A DNA stretch of 64,000 nucleotides from Sorghum bicolor (GCF_000003195.3 NC_012871.2:56287802-56351801), one strand, 5' to 3'; positions 1 through 11,694 are shown, counted from the stretch's first letter. Translations and numbers: made by a program. The notes: generated from the sequence alone by a model not told the origin.

Positions 1-555
1 TAATGATTTCATACTCCGAAACTGGGGGGCATGTGTTGACACCGTTTTTGGGCGCGTGTCCAGGATCGGTAGAGTATAGATCGGCAGGACAGGGCAAAGG
101 TAGCTGGTCTGCAGGAGAGTTGCCGATGAGGGTGGTTGCCGATGAGAAGACAGCTGGATGTGGCTAAGTCCATGGATGGTGATATGTCTGTGCCGATGGC
201 CAGCACTAACCTCTGCCTGTGATTGCGGTGAAGAATCTGCTGATGACGCGGGAGGAAGACTTGAAGATTGCCGATTGGTCTATGGTGGCGTCCCAGACTG
301 TCACGGAAAGATAGTTTTATGTTTTCCTTAGTTATTTAAATCGTTTTGTATACGAATTCTGTTTAATTTGGAATTCGAGTTCTAGTCATGTCTGGTTGTA
401 GCTCTTTTGAGCAGAGTATAAATGTAGACCCTAGGGCCTTGTAATCGAGACATCTATCAATCAATCAAACACAAGTTTTTACTCATATTCCAGCATCTAC
501 TTTTTCGACGACTTCGTCATACTTTCCTTTTTATTACGAGTTTCTCGGAATTCGT

Positions 556-643
556 CGACTCAAGCTCGGCGTGTTCTCAAGTTCCGCGTGAATACCTCTC
601 GACTCAAGCTCGGCGTGTTCTCAAGTTCCGCGTGAATACCTCT
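556..643 (+). repeat. Tandem duplication of a 44-bp unit inside the LTR
   Basis: Two adjacent copies (556-599 and 600-643) begin CGACTCAAGCTCGGCG and end GAATACCTCT. They look identical by eye, which suggests a recent slippage or unequal-crossing event in the downstream part of the LTR. Confidence 0.9.
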
Positions 644-807
644 TGGCCGTGGCATCCGGGCGCATCGCTGTTGTCGTGTAACGTCCCGCCTCCACGAGGC
701 CGGACCCGCTTACATCTGGCAGCTTTTCTAGGACATAGTCAGCCCCCACAAACCAACACTGGTCTTTTCTGCACACTTTGTCCTCACTCGTGCGCACCCG
801 AGAACTA

Positions 808-861
808 GTTCCCGGTTGGTCACCCATCCCTAAATTGCTCCAGGCCAAGCACGCTTAACTT
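808..861 (-). promoter_or_regulatory. 5S rRNA-like domain in the 3' LTR of Cassandra
   Basis: Read on the minus strand, this part contains AGTTAAGCGTGCTTGG and GGATGGGTGACC, two of the most conserved blocks of plant 5S rRNA, including the region of its internal RNA polymerase III promoter. The intervening bases differ from real 5S rRNA, so it is a 5S-derived module and not a functional ribosomal gene. Confidence 0.85.
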
Positions 862-957
862 TAGAGTTTTTTTGGAGATGGGCTTCCGGAAAAGAAGTTG
901 CAACTTGTTGGTATGAGTCTCCTATTAATCCTATTGAGCCCTGGGCCGGGTGTTACA

Positions 958-972
958 TCCTCACCCCCTTAA
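958..972 (-). other. Polypurine tract of the Cassandra element
   Basis: Minus-strand TTAAGGGGGTGAGGA abuts the 3' LTR directly, the expected place for the plus-strand primer. Confidence 0.8.
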
Positions 973-1146
973 GAGATCGACGTCCTCGTCGATCAACCCC
1001 AAGCCAGGAACGTCCTCTCTTAGCCACGTCCGTGCATCCAGTGCCAGCGCATGTGCCATGCTGTGTGACCACTCTGGGTCCACACCAGCCATGCACACCA
1101 TGCCTGCGCAACTGCGACACACGCGCCCGTGAAACCGCGAGAGTCG

Positions 1147-1158
1147 GCTTTGATACCA
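1147..1158 (-). other. Primer-binding site of the Cassandra element
   Basis: Minus-strand TGGTATCAAAGC is complementary in type to the 3' end of initiator methionine tRNA (standard TGGTATCAGAGC, one change). It lies three bases inside the 5' LTR, where reverse transcription should be primed. Confidence 0.85.
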
Positions 1159-1292
1159 TTCTGTAACGTCCCGCCTCCACGAGGCCGGGCCCGCTTACAT
1201 CTGGCAGCTTTTCTAGGACATAGTCAGCCCCCACAAACCAACACTGGTCTTTTCTGCACACTTTGTCCTCACTCGTGCGCACCCGGGAACTA

Positions 1293-1346
1293 GTTCCCGG
1301 TCGGTCACCCATCCCTAAATTGCTCCAGGCCAAGCACGCTTAACTT
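1293..1346 (-). promoter_or_regulatory. 5S rRNA-like domain in the 5' LTR of Cassandra
   Basis: This is the same 5S-derived module as in the other LTR, here in the upstream LTR relative to the element's minus-strand orientation. In this position it could start a polymerase III transcript, as reported for Cassandra elements. One transition (T to C at the GGTC block) separates it from the partner copy. Confidence 0.85.
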
Positions 1347-1565
1347 TAGAGTTTTTTTGGAGATGGGCTTTCGGAAAAGAAGTTGCAACTTGTTGGTATG
1401 AGTCTCCTATTAATCCTATTGAGCCCTGGGCCGGGTGTTACATGTCGGGACCAAAGTATTCGAGTTATCACCTTTGCCGATAGTAAGGTCAAATCGGCTG
1501 GCACGCCTTAACGTTTAAATCGGGTATTAGCCCTTTGTGTTTGCAGATCAGCTTTTGCATCAACA

Positions 1566-3587
1566 ACGGGATGTGGCTGCTCCTCGCTGCTAGCCGCCCC
1601 TAAAGCTCTTGTCGAGCAGGCAGAGGCTTGATGCTGAGCAGGGCCTATGGTTCTGTCGGAGGCCTGACATGAGTCAAAAGGTTCAGATGAAACAATGAAA
1701 CTGATATAGCTGAAACCCAAATATCTATGCCAAGCAAACTCACTTAAAGTTACATGCGAAAGAGAAGGTGCTTTACATGCAATCCAAAATTGTATATATT
1801 CAAATAGGGCAAAGAAACATAAGCACTGACAGCTAATGCTCATGATTTTTTTAATGTATACAGTTTCAAAAGGATAACTCCACCTTTCTCTCTCAGTTTT
1901 GACCGGACACAATGCCTCTTGTAGAGCATATTTGTGAAAATATTTTTATACAACTAATGCACATATGAAATCGACCATGAATAAAAAATCAGCTAGAGAC
2001 TTCATAGGACTGAAAATGATACATTGTGTCATTAAATATGAAAGGTGTGTGGTATTCATTAATTGACCAAAAATTCTCAAATAATCACACAAGATTCAGA
2101 ATGGATCAGAAGACCTGCATATGCAATCTGCACTATGAAGTAACATCGACAAAAAGGATGAAATTGCCCTAACTGTGTACGGAGGAATATCATATCCTTT
2201 AATTTCTGACATACTTATTTGAACATGTGTGTTTCTGAATTTATGCCTAACAACAAAAGTTTAAAGAAGACACATCTGCAGACCCTTGGAAAGAATGCAA
2301 TCGATCAATGCAATAATCCAGAAAGATCAATAGCAGCGCAGATTAATGCCAGAGAACTTGCAGGACACTACAGAGAGGACGATGGAGAGCTACCCGTAGA
2401 TGTGGTTCGGGGGCTTGCAGGCTAGAATCTCATGCAACGGAGGCTCCATCACTGGCGCTGCTTCTGTCGCGTCATCATACCCTAAGTGTCGCTTCCCCTT
2501 TGCTATGTGCGTCCTCAGCTGCAGCCGCTTAGTTCTACCGGGATCCGCAGCAAAGGAAGGCCGTGGGATTTGGACCTGGACGAGGAGCGATGGGGATGGT
2601 GTTGCAGTGACATGGGTGCGGGGACGGGGAACGGCGGCATATGCGGCCGCAGGGAGCGCGGACAGGGAGCGGCGACGTACGTGGCCGAGCTAGTGACTGC
2701 AGGGATGGAGAGCGCGGCGGTGTACGCGGCCGTAGGAAGTGAGGACGGGGAGTTTAGGGGTTGTCGCAGGGAAGGGGAGGAGCAGATGTGGGCGCAAGGA
2801 TGGAGAAAGCGTGTGGGAGATGGTCGCAGGGCGTGATTGGCGGAGCAGAAGGAGGGAGCGAGCGTCGCAGACCCGGCAGACGGACGAACGAAGATGGATT
2901 GTTGCACGAAAAAATGTCCACTCTTTAGTCTTTTTAGTTGTATGTAGGAGATTGCAGATGTTTTTACGCATTTCCAAGAGTACCCAATATTTTCTTCCTA
3001 AAAATTTAAGTTTTACAACTTCTAAAAAAAGTATTGAAATAAATAAAGAAGATCATCTCAAAAACAAACTTCTAATAATTCACTCCTAAAATATAGAAGT
3101 CAATTTTATATCAGAAATCCTATACTATTGTTAAATTATTCTAACCACTTTTATATATTCTTTTATCTCTTGTACATTTTGCATTAGAAACTTTTTCCAC
3201 TCTTTATTCTTTTCACGCCCTTCCACCTTTAGATTGGCCCACAACACACGCGTGGGGGAGAATAGGCCTTCTCCAACGCTCCATGCTGGAGTACTGCCTC
3301 AGACGCCACGTTTGCACAGCAAATCCGAATAGGCTAAAGTGGTAGCCTCGCAGACACACAGTGTAGCTTGCATAAGATACTATGGCCACATCTGATAAAA
3401 AGTTGAGGCAGTACAAGAACGCGCATTGGAGCTTGAGCATGCAGTAGCCCCAATGGGACAAGAGAATAAAAGCAAGTTAGGTTGAAGAAAGAGAGAGATA
3501 CATGAGGTCAGCAAGGAGTAGACTTTCTAGTAGTTCGCGTTGGGAAGAATATTAGCCTCGTTTAGGCTATGTCTGCGTGGACAGTAA
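1566..3587. other. Unassigned intergenic region
   Basis: I recognise no gene or transposon here. An AT-rich part (1800-2300) is followed by a GC-rich block (about 2400-2900) open in several frames on both strands. None of these frames has recognisable domains, so the openness is probably compositional. Loosely repeated GCGGCCGTA/GCGGCCGCA motifs and GGGGA-rich stretches at 2580-2760 suggest degraded GC-rich exon or promoter DNA. The rest is AT-rich. Confidence 0.5.
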
Positions 3588-3765
3588 GGCCCTGTTTGGT
3601 TCCACCAACTAAATTTTAGCTAGCTAAAATTATTTTAGCTACTCTTGGGTGACTAATGGAACTAAACTATTTTAGCTCTTTTTAGTCAATGTGTTTGGAA
3701 CTTTAGCTACTAAAGTGATTAAAATTTAGCTAGCTAAAATTTAGTTGGTGGAACCAAACAGGGCC
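3588..3765. mobile_element. Tourist-like (PIF/Harbinger) MITE with long inverted repeats
   Basis: The left end GGCCCTGTTTGGTTCCACCA is matched by TGGTGGAACCAAACAGGGCC at the right end. The inverted repeats extend over about 44 bases and the element is 178 bp with no coding capacity. The flanking TAA on both sides (3585-3587 and 3766-3768) is the 3-bp target duplication of the PIF/Harbinger superfamily. Confidence 0.92.
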
Positions 3766-4408
3766 TAACTTTTTTGTGAAGCTAACTTTGCGAGCTGCCT
3801 GCGTTGGCTTTGCCCTAAGCGCGGAATAGGGTGACTTTTCTCAGGAGGATGGATTAGGAGTTGTTGGAGATGTGTTTTCTTTTTCATCTTGCTAAAACCA
3901 AGGATTATGAAGGAATTTAGAAAACTCTTGTAGATGCTCTTATACTGTTTTAGCGCAGCTATCAGTCGCCCTACCTAGAGCCCTGTCAACCATGTACACG
4001 GTAGTTCATTAGATTATATTGAAAGTTTAGTGAACAAATAGATTTTATAAAAATGATTTACTTCAAAAAGCATCCCCCTGTCAGGAGTTATGCAATTTAA
4101 AATTATTCTAAAATCTTGTCTAATTTCAGAGCACTCATAAAAAAATTCGGTTTAGCTCTACAAAACATGAAAGAATTTGCAGTTTTTTCTAATAACAAAT
4201 TGCAATAATGGTTCAAAGCACTGGCAATTTTGTGGTTCCCTCAAACAATAAGCACTGATCTCTTAGACAACCACAACCTAGTAATGGGCTTCCACTAAAA
4301 AAAGAAGTAATAGATTTACGTTCTATTTCATGATTACTCTTCTTATTACAACTTCGGGAGCATGGTGAGTTGGCAAAACAAGTATGCCCTGTCAAGCACA
4401 ACAATTTA

Positions 4409-4522
4409 GGGCTCATTCGTTTACTCAGGAACGGTTCCACCTAGAATGATAAGACTTATTTGTATTAACATTGATTAGCTAGAATAGTTCCCAGCCTCAA
4501 TCCAGGCCAAACAAACGAGGCC
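4409..4522. mobile_element. Possible degenerate short inverted-repeat element
   Basis: The ends GGGCTCATTCGTTT and AAACAAACGAGGCC form an imperfect inverted repeat around 90 bp of AT-rich sequence. The phrase resembles the AACAAACGAGGCC ends of common grass MITEs. No clear target duplication is visible, so the borders are approximate. Confidence 0.35.
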
Positions 4523-4765
4523 TGAAGCATCACAATTCCACGTTGAACCTACACACCTCTGCTCAAACAAACCACAATGGCACAACGGAGAACAGTGTAG
4601 CATACAAAACAAGTCAGCTCTTAGCTTTTACAGCTCCAGAACGCGTATACAAAACACCACCTGGGTGGACGTCATTGAAAGCATGTGTCTATCTGGTAGC
4701 TCATGACCTCATGTTAAGGCTTCTGCAGCCAGTTTAAGGCAGAACAGCCCCAGGGGTCTCAGTCT

Positions 4766-6071
4766 TCACTTACTGTCTGATCCACTCTTCGGATGGATAG
4801 CTTCGACAATAGCTTCAATCTCTTCCTTGGCACGCTCAAACACATTCGGGCCTTTGACTTTGTCGACTGGTGTGTTCTCATTTATGTCATCACTTGTTCC
4901 GTGAGTTTCATTCGTGTGTGTTTTTATATTGTGCAGGCTCCCCTCCTTGTCTTCCTTATGTGATTCTGCATGTATTCAGATTTCAGAGATCCGCGTCGTA
5001 CTGAGGATAAAGCTCTCAATTGAAGTGGTGTTAGTATTATGATTCAAAGTCACCACCAAGGATGAAAATAGCATTACAAACTTGGAATTAAGATGTTATA
5101 TAAGGTTCTAAACAACCATTGAACAATTAGCATCTAAAAAGCAGTGCTTTAGTATAGCTAAGAGTACTTGTATACTTGAAAGGATGTACACAAAATTCTA
5201 TGATTACGAAGCAGTAAATTTTAGTTCTTGGGCAATGACAACCATTATGAACTCAATATGCTCAGAAGTCCTTTCTGCAGGTTTGAAAATGTCTGCATGC
5301 TAATGTTCTCGGTCATACTTTTGTGATCTTTCAGGGTTAAAAATGTTGAACAAACCTACTCTTTCCCAAAAACAGTGAAAGAGTTAAGACAAATGCACAA
5401 GACATGTTTTTCATTAATACAAAAAAAGGGACAGCACATGCTCTTAAAAGGAGAAGCAACCCAAACTTTCACATTTGCAGTTGTTTTACTGTAAAATCAA
5501 CTCATCATGAATCACATTATGTCATTATAGTTTGCAAATGACGTCCATAAATGACAAGGTCAAGCTATAGTATATGGGCTGAATGGTTTTTTTGGTGAAT
5601 TACATCCAAAATGTCTTTGGTATGAAGGATGACACATTCTATTCGTATGTAGCTAAAGTTGTACTTAGCTTCAGTTGGTAAAGATGAACAATACGCAGGG
5701 TAAAAGATTATACTATAAAAAACACTATGAAAGTGCAAAGATGCGAGTTGATTCTAGGCACCATTACTGTCCTTTCTTTCTTCTTATACTCCAGATTATC
5801 GCTCTCCATTCCTTTTCATATTTAATATACAGGGTAGTAAAGGGGAAGTAACATCATTCTAGATAATTTTACCTCCCTTCTTCTCATGGGGACTGGAATG
5901 GTGCTCCATCTTAGTATGAACAGCTCCGGCAAGAGCCTCGATCTCTTCCTTTGCTCGCTCAAGCAGATCTGGAGCCTTCACCTTTTCCACAGACGTCTCC
6001 TCAGTTATATTGCTACTTGTTCCGTGAGTTTCCTTGTCATGAACTTTGTCTTTGTTCGTGGAATTACCCAT
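4766..6071 (-). CDS. Small acidic plant protein with an internal 41-residue duplication
   Basis: Two coding exons on the minus strand (6071-5873 and 4965-4766) join in frame through a GT-AG intron (donor GTAAAA, acceptor ATGCAG) to give 132 residues. A probable 5'-UTR intron ends at TTTTCAG just upstream of the start. Residues 14-54 and 86-126 are ungapped copies of one module: both begin ETHGTS and share ERAKEEIEA, with 26 of 41 positions identical by eye. One module lies in each exon, so the gene probably arose by exon duplication. If the intron is retained, translation stops after 70 residues (TAG at 5859), giving a one-module form. There is no signal peptide or membrane segment, and the protein is charged and probably soluble. 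I recognise the ERAKEEIEA-AIHPK type from uncharacterised plant proteins only. Its function is unknown. Confidence 0.78.
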
Positions 6072-6560
6072 TCACAGCAGGGTACTTCCTCCTCCGTGCT
6101 CCACTGTGCCTGAAAATGAAAGAACTCCCATGCATCAGGAGAAACAAGTCAAAAATTGTGACCTTCACTTGAAGAATGGGCACATATAAACCACAGTGCA
6201 AACATTTAACTCTTCGCACGGTTCATTGCAACAGAAGAAAATGGTGATTGCCAGCTTACACTACAAGGATTAACCACCCACCCAACAGTAAATTGAGAGT
6301 TCTGAGCAAGACATCAACATCTTTAACAAACAAAGTGATACTCAGACTAGAAATTTCTATTAAAAACATAGCATTTAAAATAAACATAATTAAATAATAT
6401 AAGTACTTTTTCGTGATAGTTAAATAAACATAGAAATTTCTATCTATCATACATTGTCAATGTACACAATTCCCATACGGTGTCAAAGTTACAAAAGAAC
6501 TGACCAGAAGGAATCCTAAAATGACATCTATTTTGAATCACAGGGAGTATTTGGTAGTAA

Positions 6561-6803
6561 GGCCTTGTTTAGTTCCCTCCAAAAACCAAAAACTTTTCAA
6601 GATTCCTCGTCACATCGAATCTTGTGGCACATGCATGAAGCATTAAATATAGACGAAAACAAAAACTAATTACACAGTTTGCCTGTAAATCATGAGACGA
6701 ATCTTTTGACCCTAGCTAGTCTATGATTGGACAATATTTACCTCAGACAAACGAAAGTGATACGGTAGCGAAAACCAAAAAGTTTTCGGAACTAAACAAG
6801 GCC
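6561..6803 (+). mobile_element. Tourist-like MITE, GGCCTTGTTTAGTT family
   Basis: This 243-bp element begins GGCCTTGTTTAGTTCC and ends GAACTAAACAAGGCC. It is flanked by TAA on both sides (6558-6560 and 6804-6806). It lies between the divergent genes starting at 6071 and 7758, so it may affect either promoter. About ten relatives occur in this window, and the copy at 14277-14519 has exactly the same length. Confidence 0.93.
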
Positions 6804-7250
6804 TAAAATAAGCCACCAAACCAGTAGCAAATATGCATAAAACTGACGTGATTTAATGAGTACCTCCCGTCGCCACTACAGAGCATAGGTTGCATAGGGA
6901 AGAAACCAGTGCTCTAGTTGGATATTTCAGAATCAGCAAGGGTGCTCATCTTAGAATCTAGTTTTTTTCATCTATTCTCGAGGCAGTGAATCTGGGAGCC
7001 CCGCCATATGTTACAGATATATCACCAAATTCGGTAACGCAAACTGATGTAATGCTCGGAGCTCGGTTACGGACACAACCAAATGACCAATTCATCCATC
7101 CAATAGGCGTTTTTTCCTTTCTCTATATCGTGAATTGAAGCATGAGCGCTGATAGGAATCAATCATTCCTACGGCCTACACTGTGCCAAGATCAAGCGAA
7201 CACCATGTCTCAAGTTGGTCCTCGTCGATGCCAACAAAAAAAAAATCAGC

Positions 7251-7317
7251 GAGAGAGAGAGAGAGAGGAGCGAGCAGGGGATAGTTGGAGGGAGAGGTGG
7301 AGGAGGGGGGGGGGGGC
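7251..7317. repeat. GA-repeat and G-run in the leader of the hydrolase gene
   Basis: An alternating GA tract (about 7251-7268) is followed 40 bases later by an uninterrupted G run inside GA-rich DNA. Such GA/CT tracts are common in plant promoters and 5' leaders. It lies about 440-500 bp upstream of the chosen start codon. Confidence 0.75.
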
Positions 7318-7757
7318 GGCACTTGCCTGTCGTCGCCGGCGGGGCTGCCGGCGAAGTCGATTGTCCGGGGAGGTGCAGAGATGCAAGATCAAGAGACACC
7401 GCACGTTTGGGGCTTTGGGCAAAGGAAACGGATGAAGCGATGGGTATATTCGTCGGCCCGGCCCAAACGAGTCCAGAGCCCAGTGGATGGTGGTTCACAT
7501 TGTCAAAGCCCATCCACCGACATGTGGGACCGGATGATACTAGGCCCACCTGTCAGTTGACGTACGTTTTTTCGAGCACAGTACACAAACCTTTTTGGAC
7601 CTTTCTCTGCCACCAGACGCGCACGGGCACCCCGGGGCCACCTGCCAGCGTCCCTCGCCCGCCCCGCGACAAGCGGACGCCGGTCAGGGACCCGCACCCG
7701 CCTCCGCCTCCGCCTCGGCCGCTGCTGCTGCCGCTACCGCCACCGCCGGCGACGACG

Positions 7758-10700
7758 ATGCCCCGCGCCGCTACGGGCGCGATCGCCGCGGCGTTCCTGC
7801 GAGCGCAGGCCCCGCACATGGCGCCGCCGGCGTCGCGCATCGCGCGCGCGTTCCCCGGCCTCGCCACCGCCGCCGCGACGCGCTTCGCTCCCTCCTCGTT
7901 CGCGTCCTCGCCGCGGCTTGCTCTCCACCCGCGCCTCCGATCCGGTGCGCCAAGCGCGCCAAGTTGTACGAAACCTTACGGCCCGCGCGGCTGCGTATCA
8001 GCTGCTCGACGTAACGCCTCCCTCTCTCGTTTGCTTGCTTGTTTCTCTTCCAGCGCGCTCCTTCTACAGCGGCGTCGCCCGTGCGTCTTCCGGTGGCGGC
8101 ACCGTTTCTGGCTCCTTGACGTCGGAGGAGGACCAGCGGCTGCAGTCCGAGCTCATCTTCCTCGGCACGGGCACCAGTGAGGGCATCCCGCGCGTCAGTT
8201 GCCTCACCCATCCCACCAAGACTTGCCCCGTATGGTCGTTCACCATCTCTATATTGCCCAATAGCATTGCATTGTCCATGCTGCCTTTTTGTTGCTCATT
8301 GTAGCTTGCTTTGTCTTGTCCTGCATGCAGGTTTGTAGCAAGGCGGCTGAGCCAGGGAACCCGAATAGGAGGCGCAACACCTCTATCCTTCTGCGCCACG
8401 CCACCCCGTCTGGCACCACCAACATCGTTGTTGATGCCGGCAAGTATGTGCTATGGATGGGCACTGCAACTCGCTTTGCTTCATTCTTCACTGACCCGAG
8501 TAACTAGCTTATGGTTTGTTTATATTCTCCCCAGGTTCTTCTACCACTCGGCACTCCAGTGGTTCCCCACGTTTGGGTGCTGTCTTTGATCTGATCTGAT
8601 ACAATATTCAGTTTGTTTGGTTGCAAAGTTGGTTATGCAAAGTGTTCATTCCTACTTTTCAGTTTGAGGACGATCGATGGTGTCATTATTACCCATTCTC
8701 ATGCTGATGCCATTGGAGGTCTGTAACCTTTGCTACTTTTTGGTCCTGTTGTAACTGTTTAACTTAAAGCAATGGTGTTGGTATCAGTTGGGACAATATA
8801 ATCCATGTTCCTTTTTATCTTGTCTTTAAAAAAAAAGAATAAGGAAGATAATGTCTGTGGTGCAGGGCTTGACTGTCTTCGTGATTGGACGAACAATGTT
8901 CAGTCATCAATTCCAATTTATGTGGCAGAACGTGATTATGAGGTTGGATCCCCCCCCCCCCTTTTGGTCTTTGTTACTGTATGAAGACAAGACAAATTTT
9001 ACGATTACAGGGACAACTGTCTAGCCTGTTGACTGGTCATTTTATAGCAGTAGCAAATGAAAAGTGAAATCTCTGTTAAAAAGATCATTACCTTCTTTTT
9101 GTTTTTATCTTGATCACAAAAGCTGGCTTATTTGCTTTCTTTCTTTCTCATTGCTTTTCTGTCACAGGTGATGAAGATGACCCACTATTATCTGATCGAC
9201 ACAAGTGTAGTTATACCTGGAGCGGCAGTTTCAGCATTGCAATTCAACATTATAAAAGAGGAACCATTTATGGTTCACAATCTTGAGGTTTGTAATAGGA
9301 AACTGCAACTAGTAAATGTAAGGAAATAAGGTCCCCCTACCTGTGTCATTATGTTTTATAATCGCAAAGTACCCGCCTCGACTCAGTGGATGCTGTATGG
9401 GATTGGGATACACAGTTATAAACTTGTGCTTATTGCCTTATTTTGGTGAATTATCATGTGATAGGTTCAATTAATTAATTGAGAATGTTTAAGTAAATAG
9501 AACTTATTGGCAGAAACAAACTGATCAAATGGTTCAAAAGCTTGGGTGCTTGTTCAATTTTATAAATAAAATTGAATGGGATGTACTGAAGCATTTCCCT
9601 TTAGTAAATGAGCAGTTTGAGCTCCTATTTTCAGTGATTTGGGTTAGAATGACTGCCAGAAGCAAACTGGCAATACTTGCCAGCATGTGAATTTTAGTAG
9701 ACCTGTCATGAAACTGTCATTTGTTCTTTAAAGTAACTTCCCATTCATTTGCTTTTCCTTCTATATCGGTGCATACTAACTGTATTTCAGTATAAAAGAT
9801 AGAAGTGCTTCATGTTACTTTCTGAAGCTACGGTTTCTTCATCTCAGGTGATTCCTTTACCTGTTTGGCACGGTCAGGGTTACCGCTCGCTTGGTTTTCG
9901 TTTCGGTGATGTATGCTATATAAGGTAGACCAAGTTCAGTGCAAGGTTAATTTTACTACAATGAACTGTGTTGCTGTAAGGTCTCTTGTCTGAATTCCTA
10001 TGATGGATGCAGTGATGTCAGTGATATACCTGAAGAAACATACAAGCTTCTGGAAAACTGTGAACTTCTTATAATGGTATCATATATAATAATTATTTGC
10101 TTCTTAATTTACATCATAAAGTTATTGGATTTACGGGAAAGCACTAAAGCTTTTCTTATTATCTTCTTGTGTATCTTTCTCAACTATTAATGTCTGATTG
10201 CATCTAAGTTTGATGGATAACTTTGTACAGGATGCTCTAAGACCTGATCGTTCTTCATCAACACACTTTGGACTACCAAGGGTTAGTTCTAAAGCTTTAA
10301 TATAACATTTCCGAACTTGTTCACTGTAATCCTTTTGATGTATCCTTAAACTGTGCAGGCCCTTGAGGAAGTTAGGAAAATCAAACCAAAGAAAACACTC
10401 TTTACTGGTAGGAACTCACTGACCACTTGTACACATGCTTTTGTTTTAAAATTTGTTAACTCTTGTATTTCGTTTCCCAATGGTTGTACGAGTACAAAGG
10501 CCACTATTTCACAGACTGCTTAGTTTGCTAGAGAAAAAGTTTGCATGATTATTTTATAAGTCGGCAACATGAAAATGTGTTTGCCTTTGCTTGGGTGCGT
10601 TGAACCAATGAACCACTGAACTACAATCCCTTTGTGACTACAGTTATGCCACAGCAAGAATATAGAGATAGTCGTACTTCATAATTTAACTCTGAGAATA

Positions 10701-11121
10701 TTGGAAAATGGAAACTTTTACCCTTATTTGATACTATTTCCTAATACTAATGAAAGATAAGACTAGATATACATCCATCACCATCACTGTTGAGAACTTA
10801 CTGTTGTTAGCATTTATGATTCCCCCCTTTTCCCCATCCTTGAAGCATTAGAAGCTCAAGTGATATTCTTTCTTGTTTATAGACATTGATGCTTATAATT
10901 ATTTGACCCGATTTCATTACAAGGCTAATGTCCCATATTTCATTGTTTATACAGTTTGTCTGGTCTTGCCAATGATTAAGTTGTATTGAATGATATCTTC
11001 AGGAATGATGCATTTGATGGACCATGAGAAAGTAAACAGTGATCTTGCCAGGCTGATGGAAACAGAGGGTCTTGATATCCAGCTTAGTTATGACGGTCTC
11101 AGCATACCTGTAAGGCTCTAG
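7758..11121 (+). CDS. Metallo-beta-lactamase-fold hydrolase (C777.06c/PhnP-like)
   Basis: Twelve exons join in frame: 7758-8010, 8054-8229, 8331-8443, 8535-8576, 8663-8718, 8866-8942, 9168-9287, 9848-9924, 10013-10076, 10231-10281, 10359-10407 and 11003-11121, giving 398 residues. All introns are GT-AG. The first 90 or so residues are rich in Ala, Arg and Ser with few acids, like an organelle transit peptide. The core starts with FLGTGTSEGIPR and then CP-C, typical of the branch related to S. pombe C777.06c and bacterial PhnP. The metal site HSHADA is at residues 206-211; further likely ligands are H287 (VWHGQG) and H363 (MMHLMDH). The sixth site position is Ala instead of His, a variant I recall from this branch. 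PhnP cleaves cyclic ribose phosphates; the plant substrate is unknown. Frame openness continues upstream of 7758, so the start is a choice. The gene is tail-to-tail with the next one. Confidence 0.87.
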
Positions 11122-11694
11122 AATTATTATTATTATTGGAACAAATGCATTGTTTCATGAGTTGGGTGCTGCTAATTTGATTATTTCGGAGTCTCTTTAG
11201 TAGTTTAGTTCCAGCTGAGTAAAATGATGAGCAGATGTAATCTGTTGAGCTCTCGATGCATTGCGATTTTCCTTTTCATTCTTCCCCCTCAAAGAGGAAA
11301 CTTATGTAGCAAAGTTACACCAAACACTTTCTGAGGCAATAAAGTCAGATTATTGAATTTGTGAATGGATTTTCTTCTCTTTTGTGATATACAGCAATCT
11401 GCCATGGATTTTATTTCGTTTGGTGTGATATTGTTCAACAACCTCAATTTTCCTTTAATGAGGGAGCGGTTCATGAGAGTTTGTTTCTCGAAATCCACTT
11501 AATAAACAAGAAAAAAGAAGAAAGAGGGGCTCAGTCAACCATGTAGTCTGCAATATCATATTAGACAAATCATTACTGGGTACAGATGAAACACATAGCT
11601 TGTTTTTCTTCAGCGAATCATTCTGGATCCCACAAAAAATTAGTAATTTCTTTCCTAGGCCACACATAATAAAAAGCTAATGTCCAGGAATCGA

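Larger units (their letters stand above)
677..1442 (-). mobile_element. Complete Cassandra-type TRIM retrotransposon
   Basis: Two 281-bp direct repeats (677-957 and 1162-1442) both begin TGTAACG and end TGTTACA on the plus strand. They flank a 204-bp interior without coding capacity. On the minus strand the interior starts three bases after the 5' LTR with a primer-binding site matching initiator tRNA-Met (TGGTATCAAAGC) and ends with a purine tract (TTAAGGGGGTGAGGA). A perfect 5-bp target duplication, TGTCG, lies at 672-676 and 1443-1447. The LTRs carry a 5S-rRNA-like segment, the hallmark of Cassandra. I count four differences between the LTRs, all transitions, so the insertion is fairly recent. 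It is non-autonomous and depends on proteins from other elements. Confidence 0.93.
34..1565 (+). mobile_element. LTR (probable solo or orphan LTR), interrupted by a Cassandra TRIM
   Basis: The stretch begins TGTTGACACC and ends GCATCAACA, so the ends are short inverted repeats of the TG...CA type used by LTR retrotransposons. A TATA-like GTATAAATG lies near 417, followed by a polyadenylation-rich R/U5-like part, as in a typical LTR. Removing the nested TRIM (677-1442 plus one 5-bp duplication) leaves about 760 bp. I found no matching second LTR, no primer-binding site after 1565 and no clean target duplication (GCATG before, ACGGG after). It is therefore an orphan or solo LTR whose borders are inferred from end motifs only. 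Confidence 0.5.

Noticed and set aside
807..861. A genuine 5S rRNA gene
   Set aside because: Only blocks of 5S rRNA are conserved and they sit in paired LTRs with retrotransposon signals, so this is a Cassandra module.
2400..2980. Several open frames over 90 codons on both strands
   Set aside because: Mutually overlapping, no recognisable motif, no splice structure with conserved coding on either side.
7215..7757. In-frame upstream extension of the hydrolase reading frame to a start at 7215
   Set aside because: The extension covers GA repeats and a G run typical of a leader and shows no conserved sequence; the ATG at 7758 gives a normal transit-peptide-like start.
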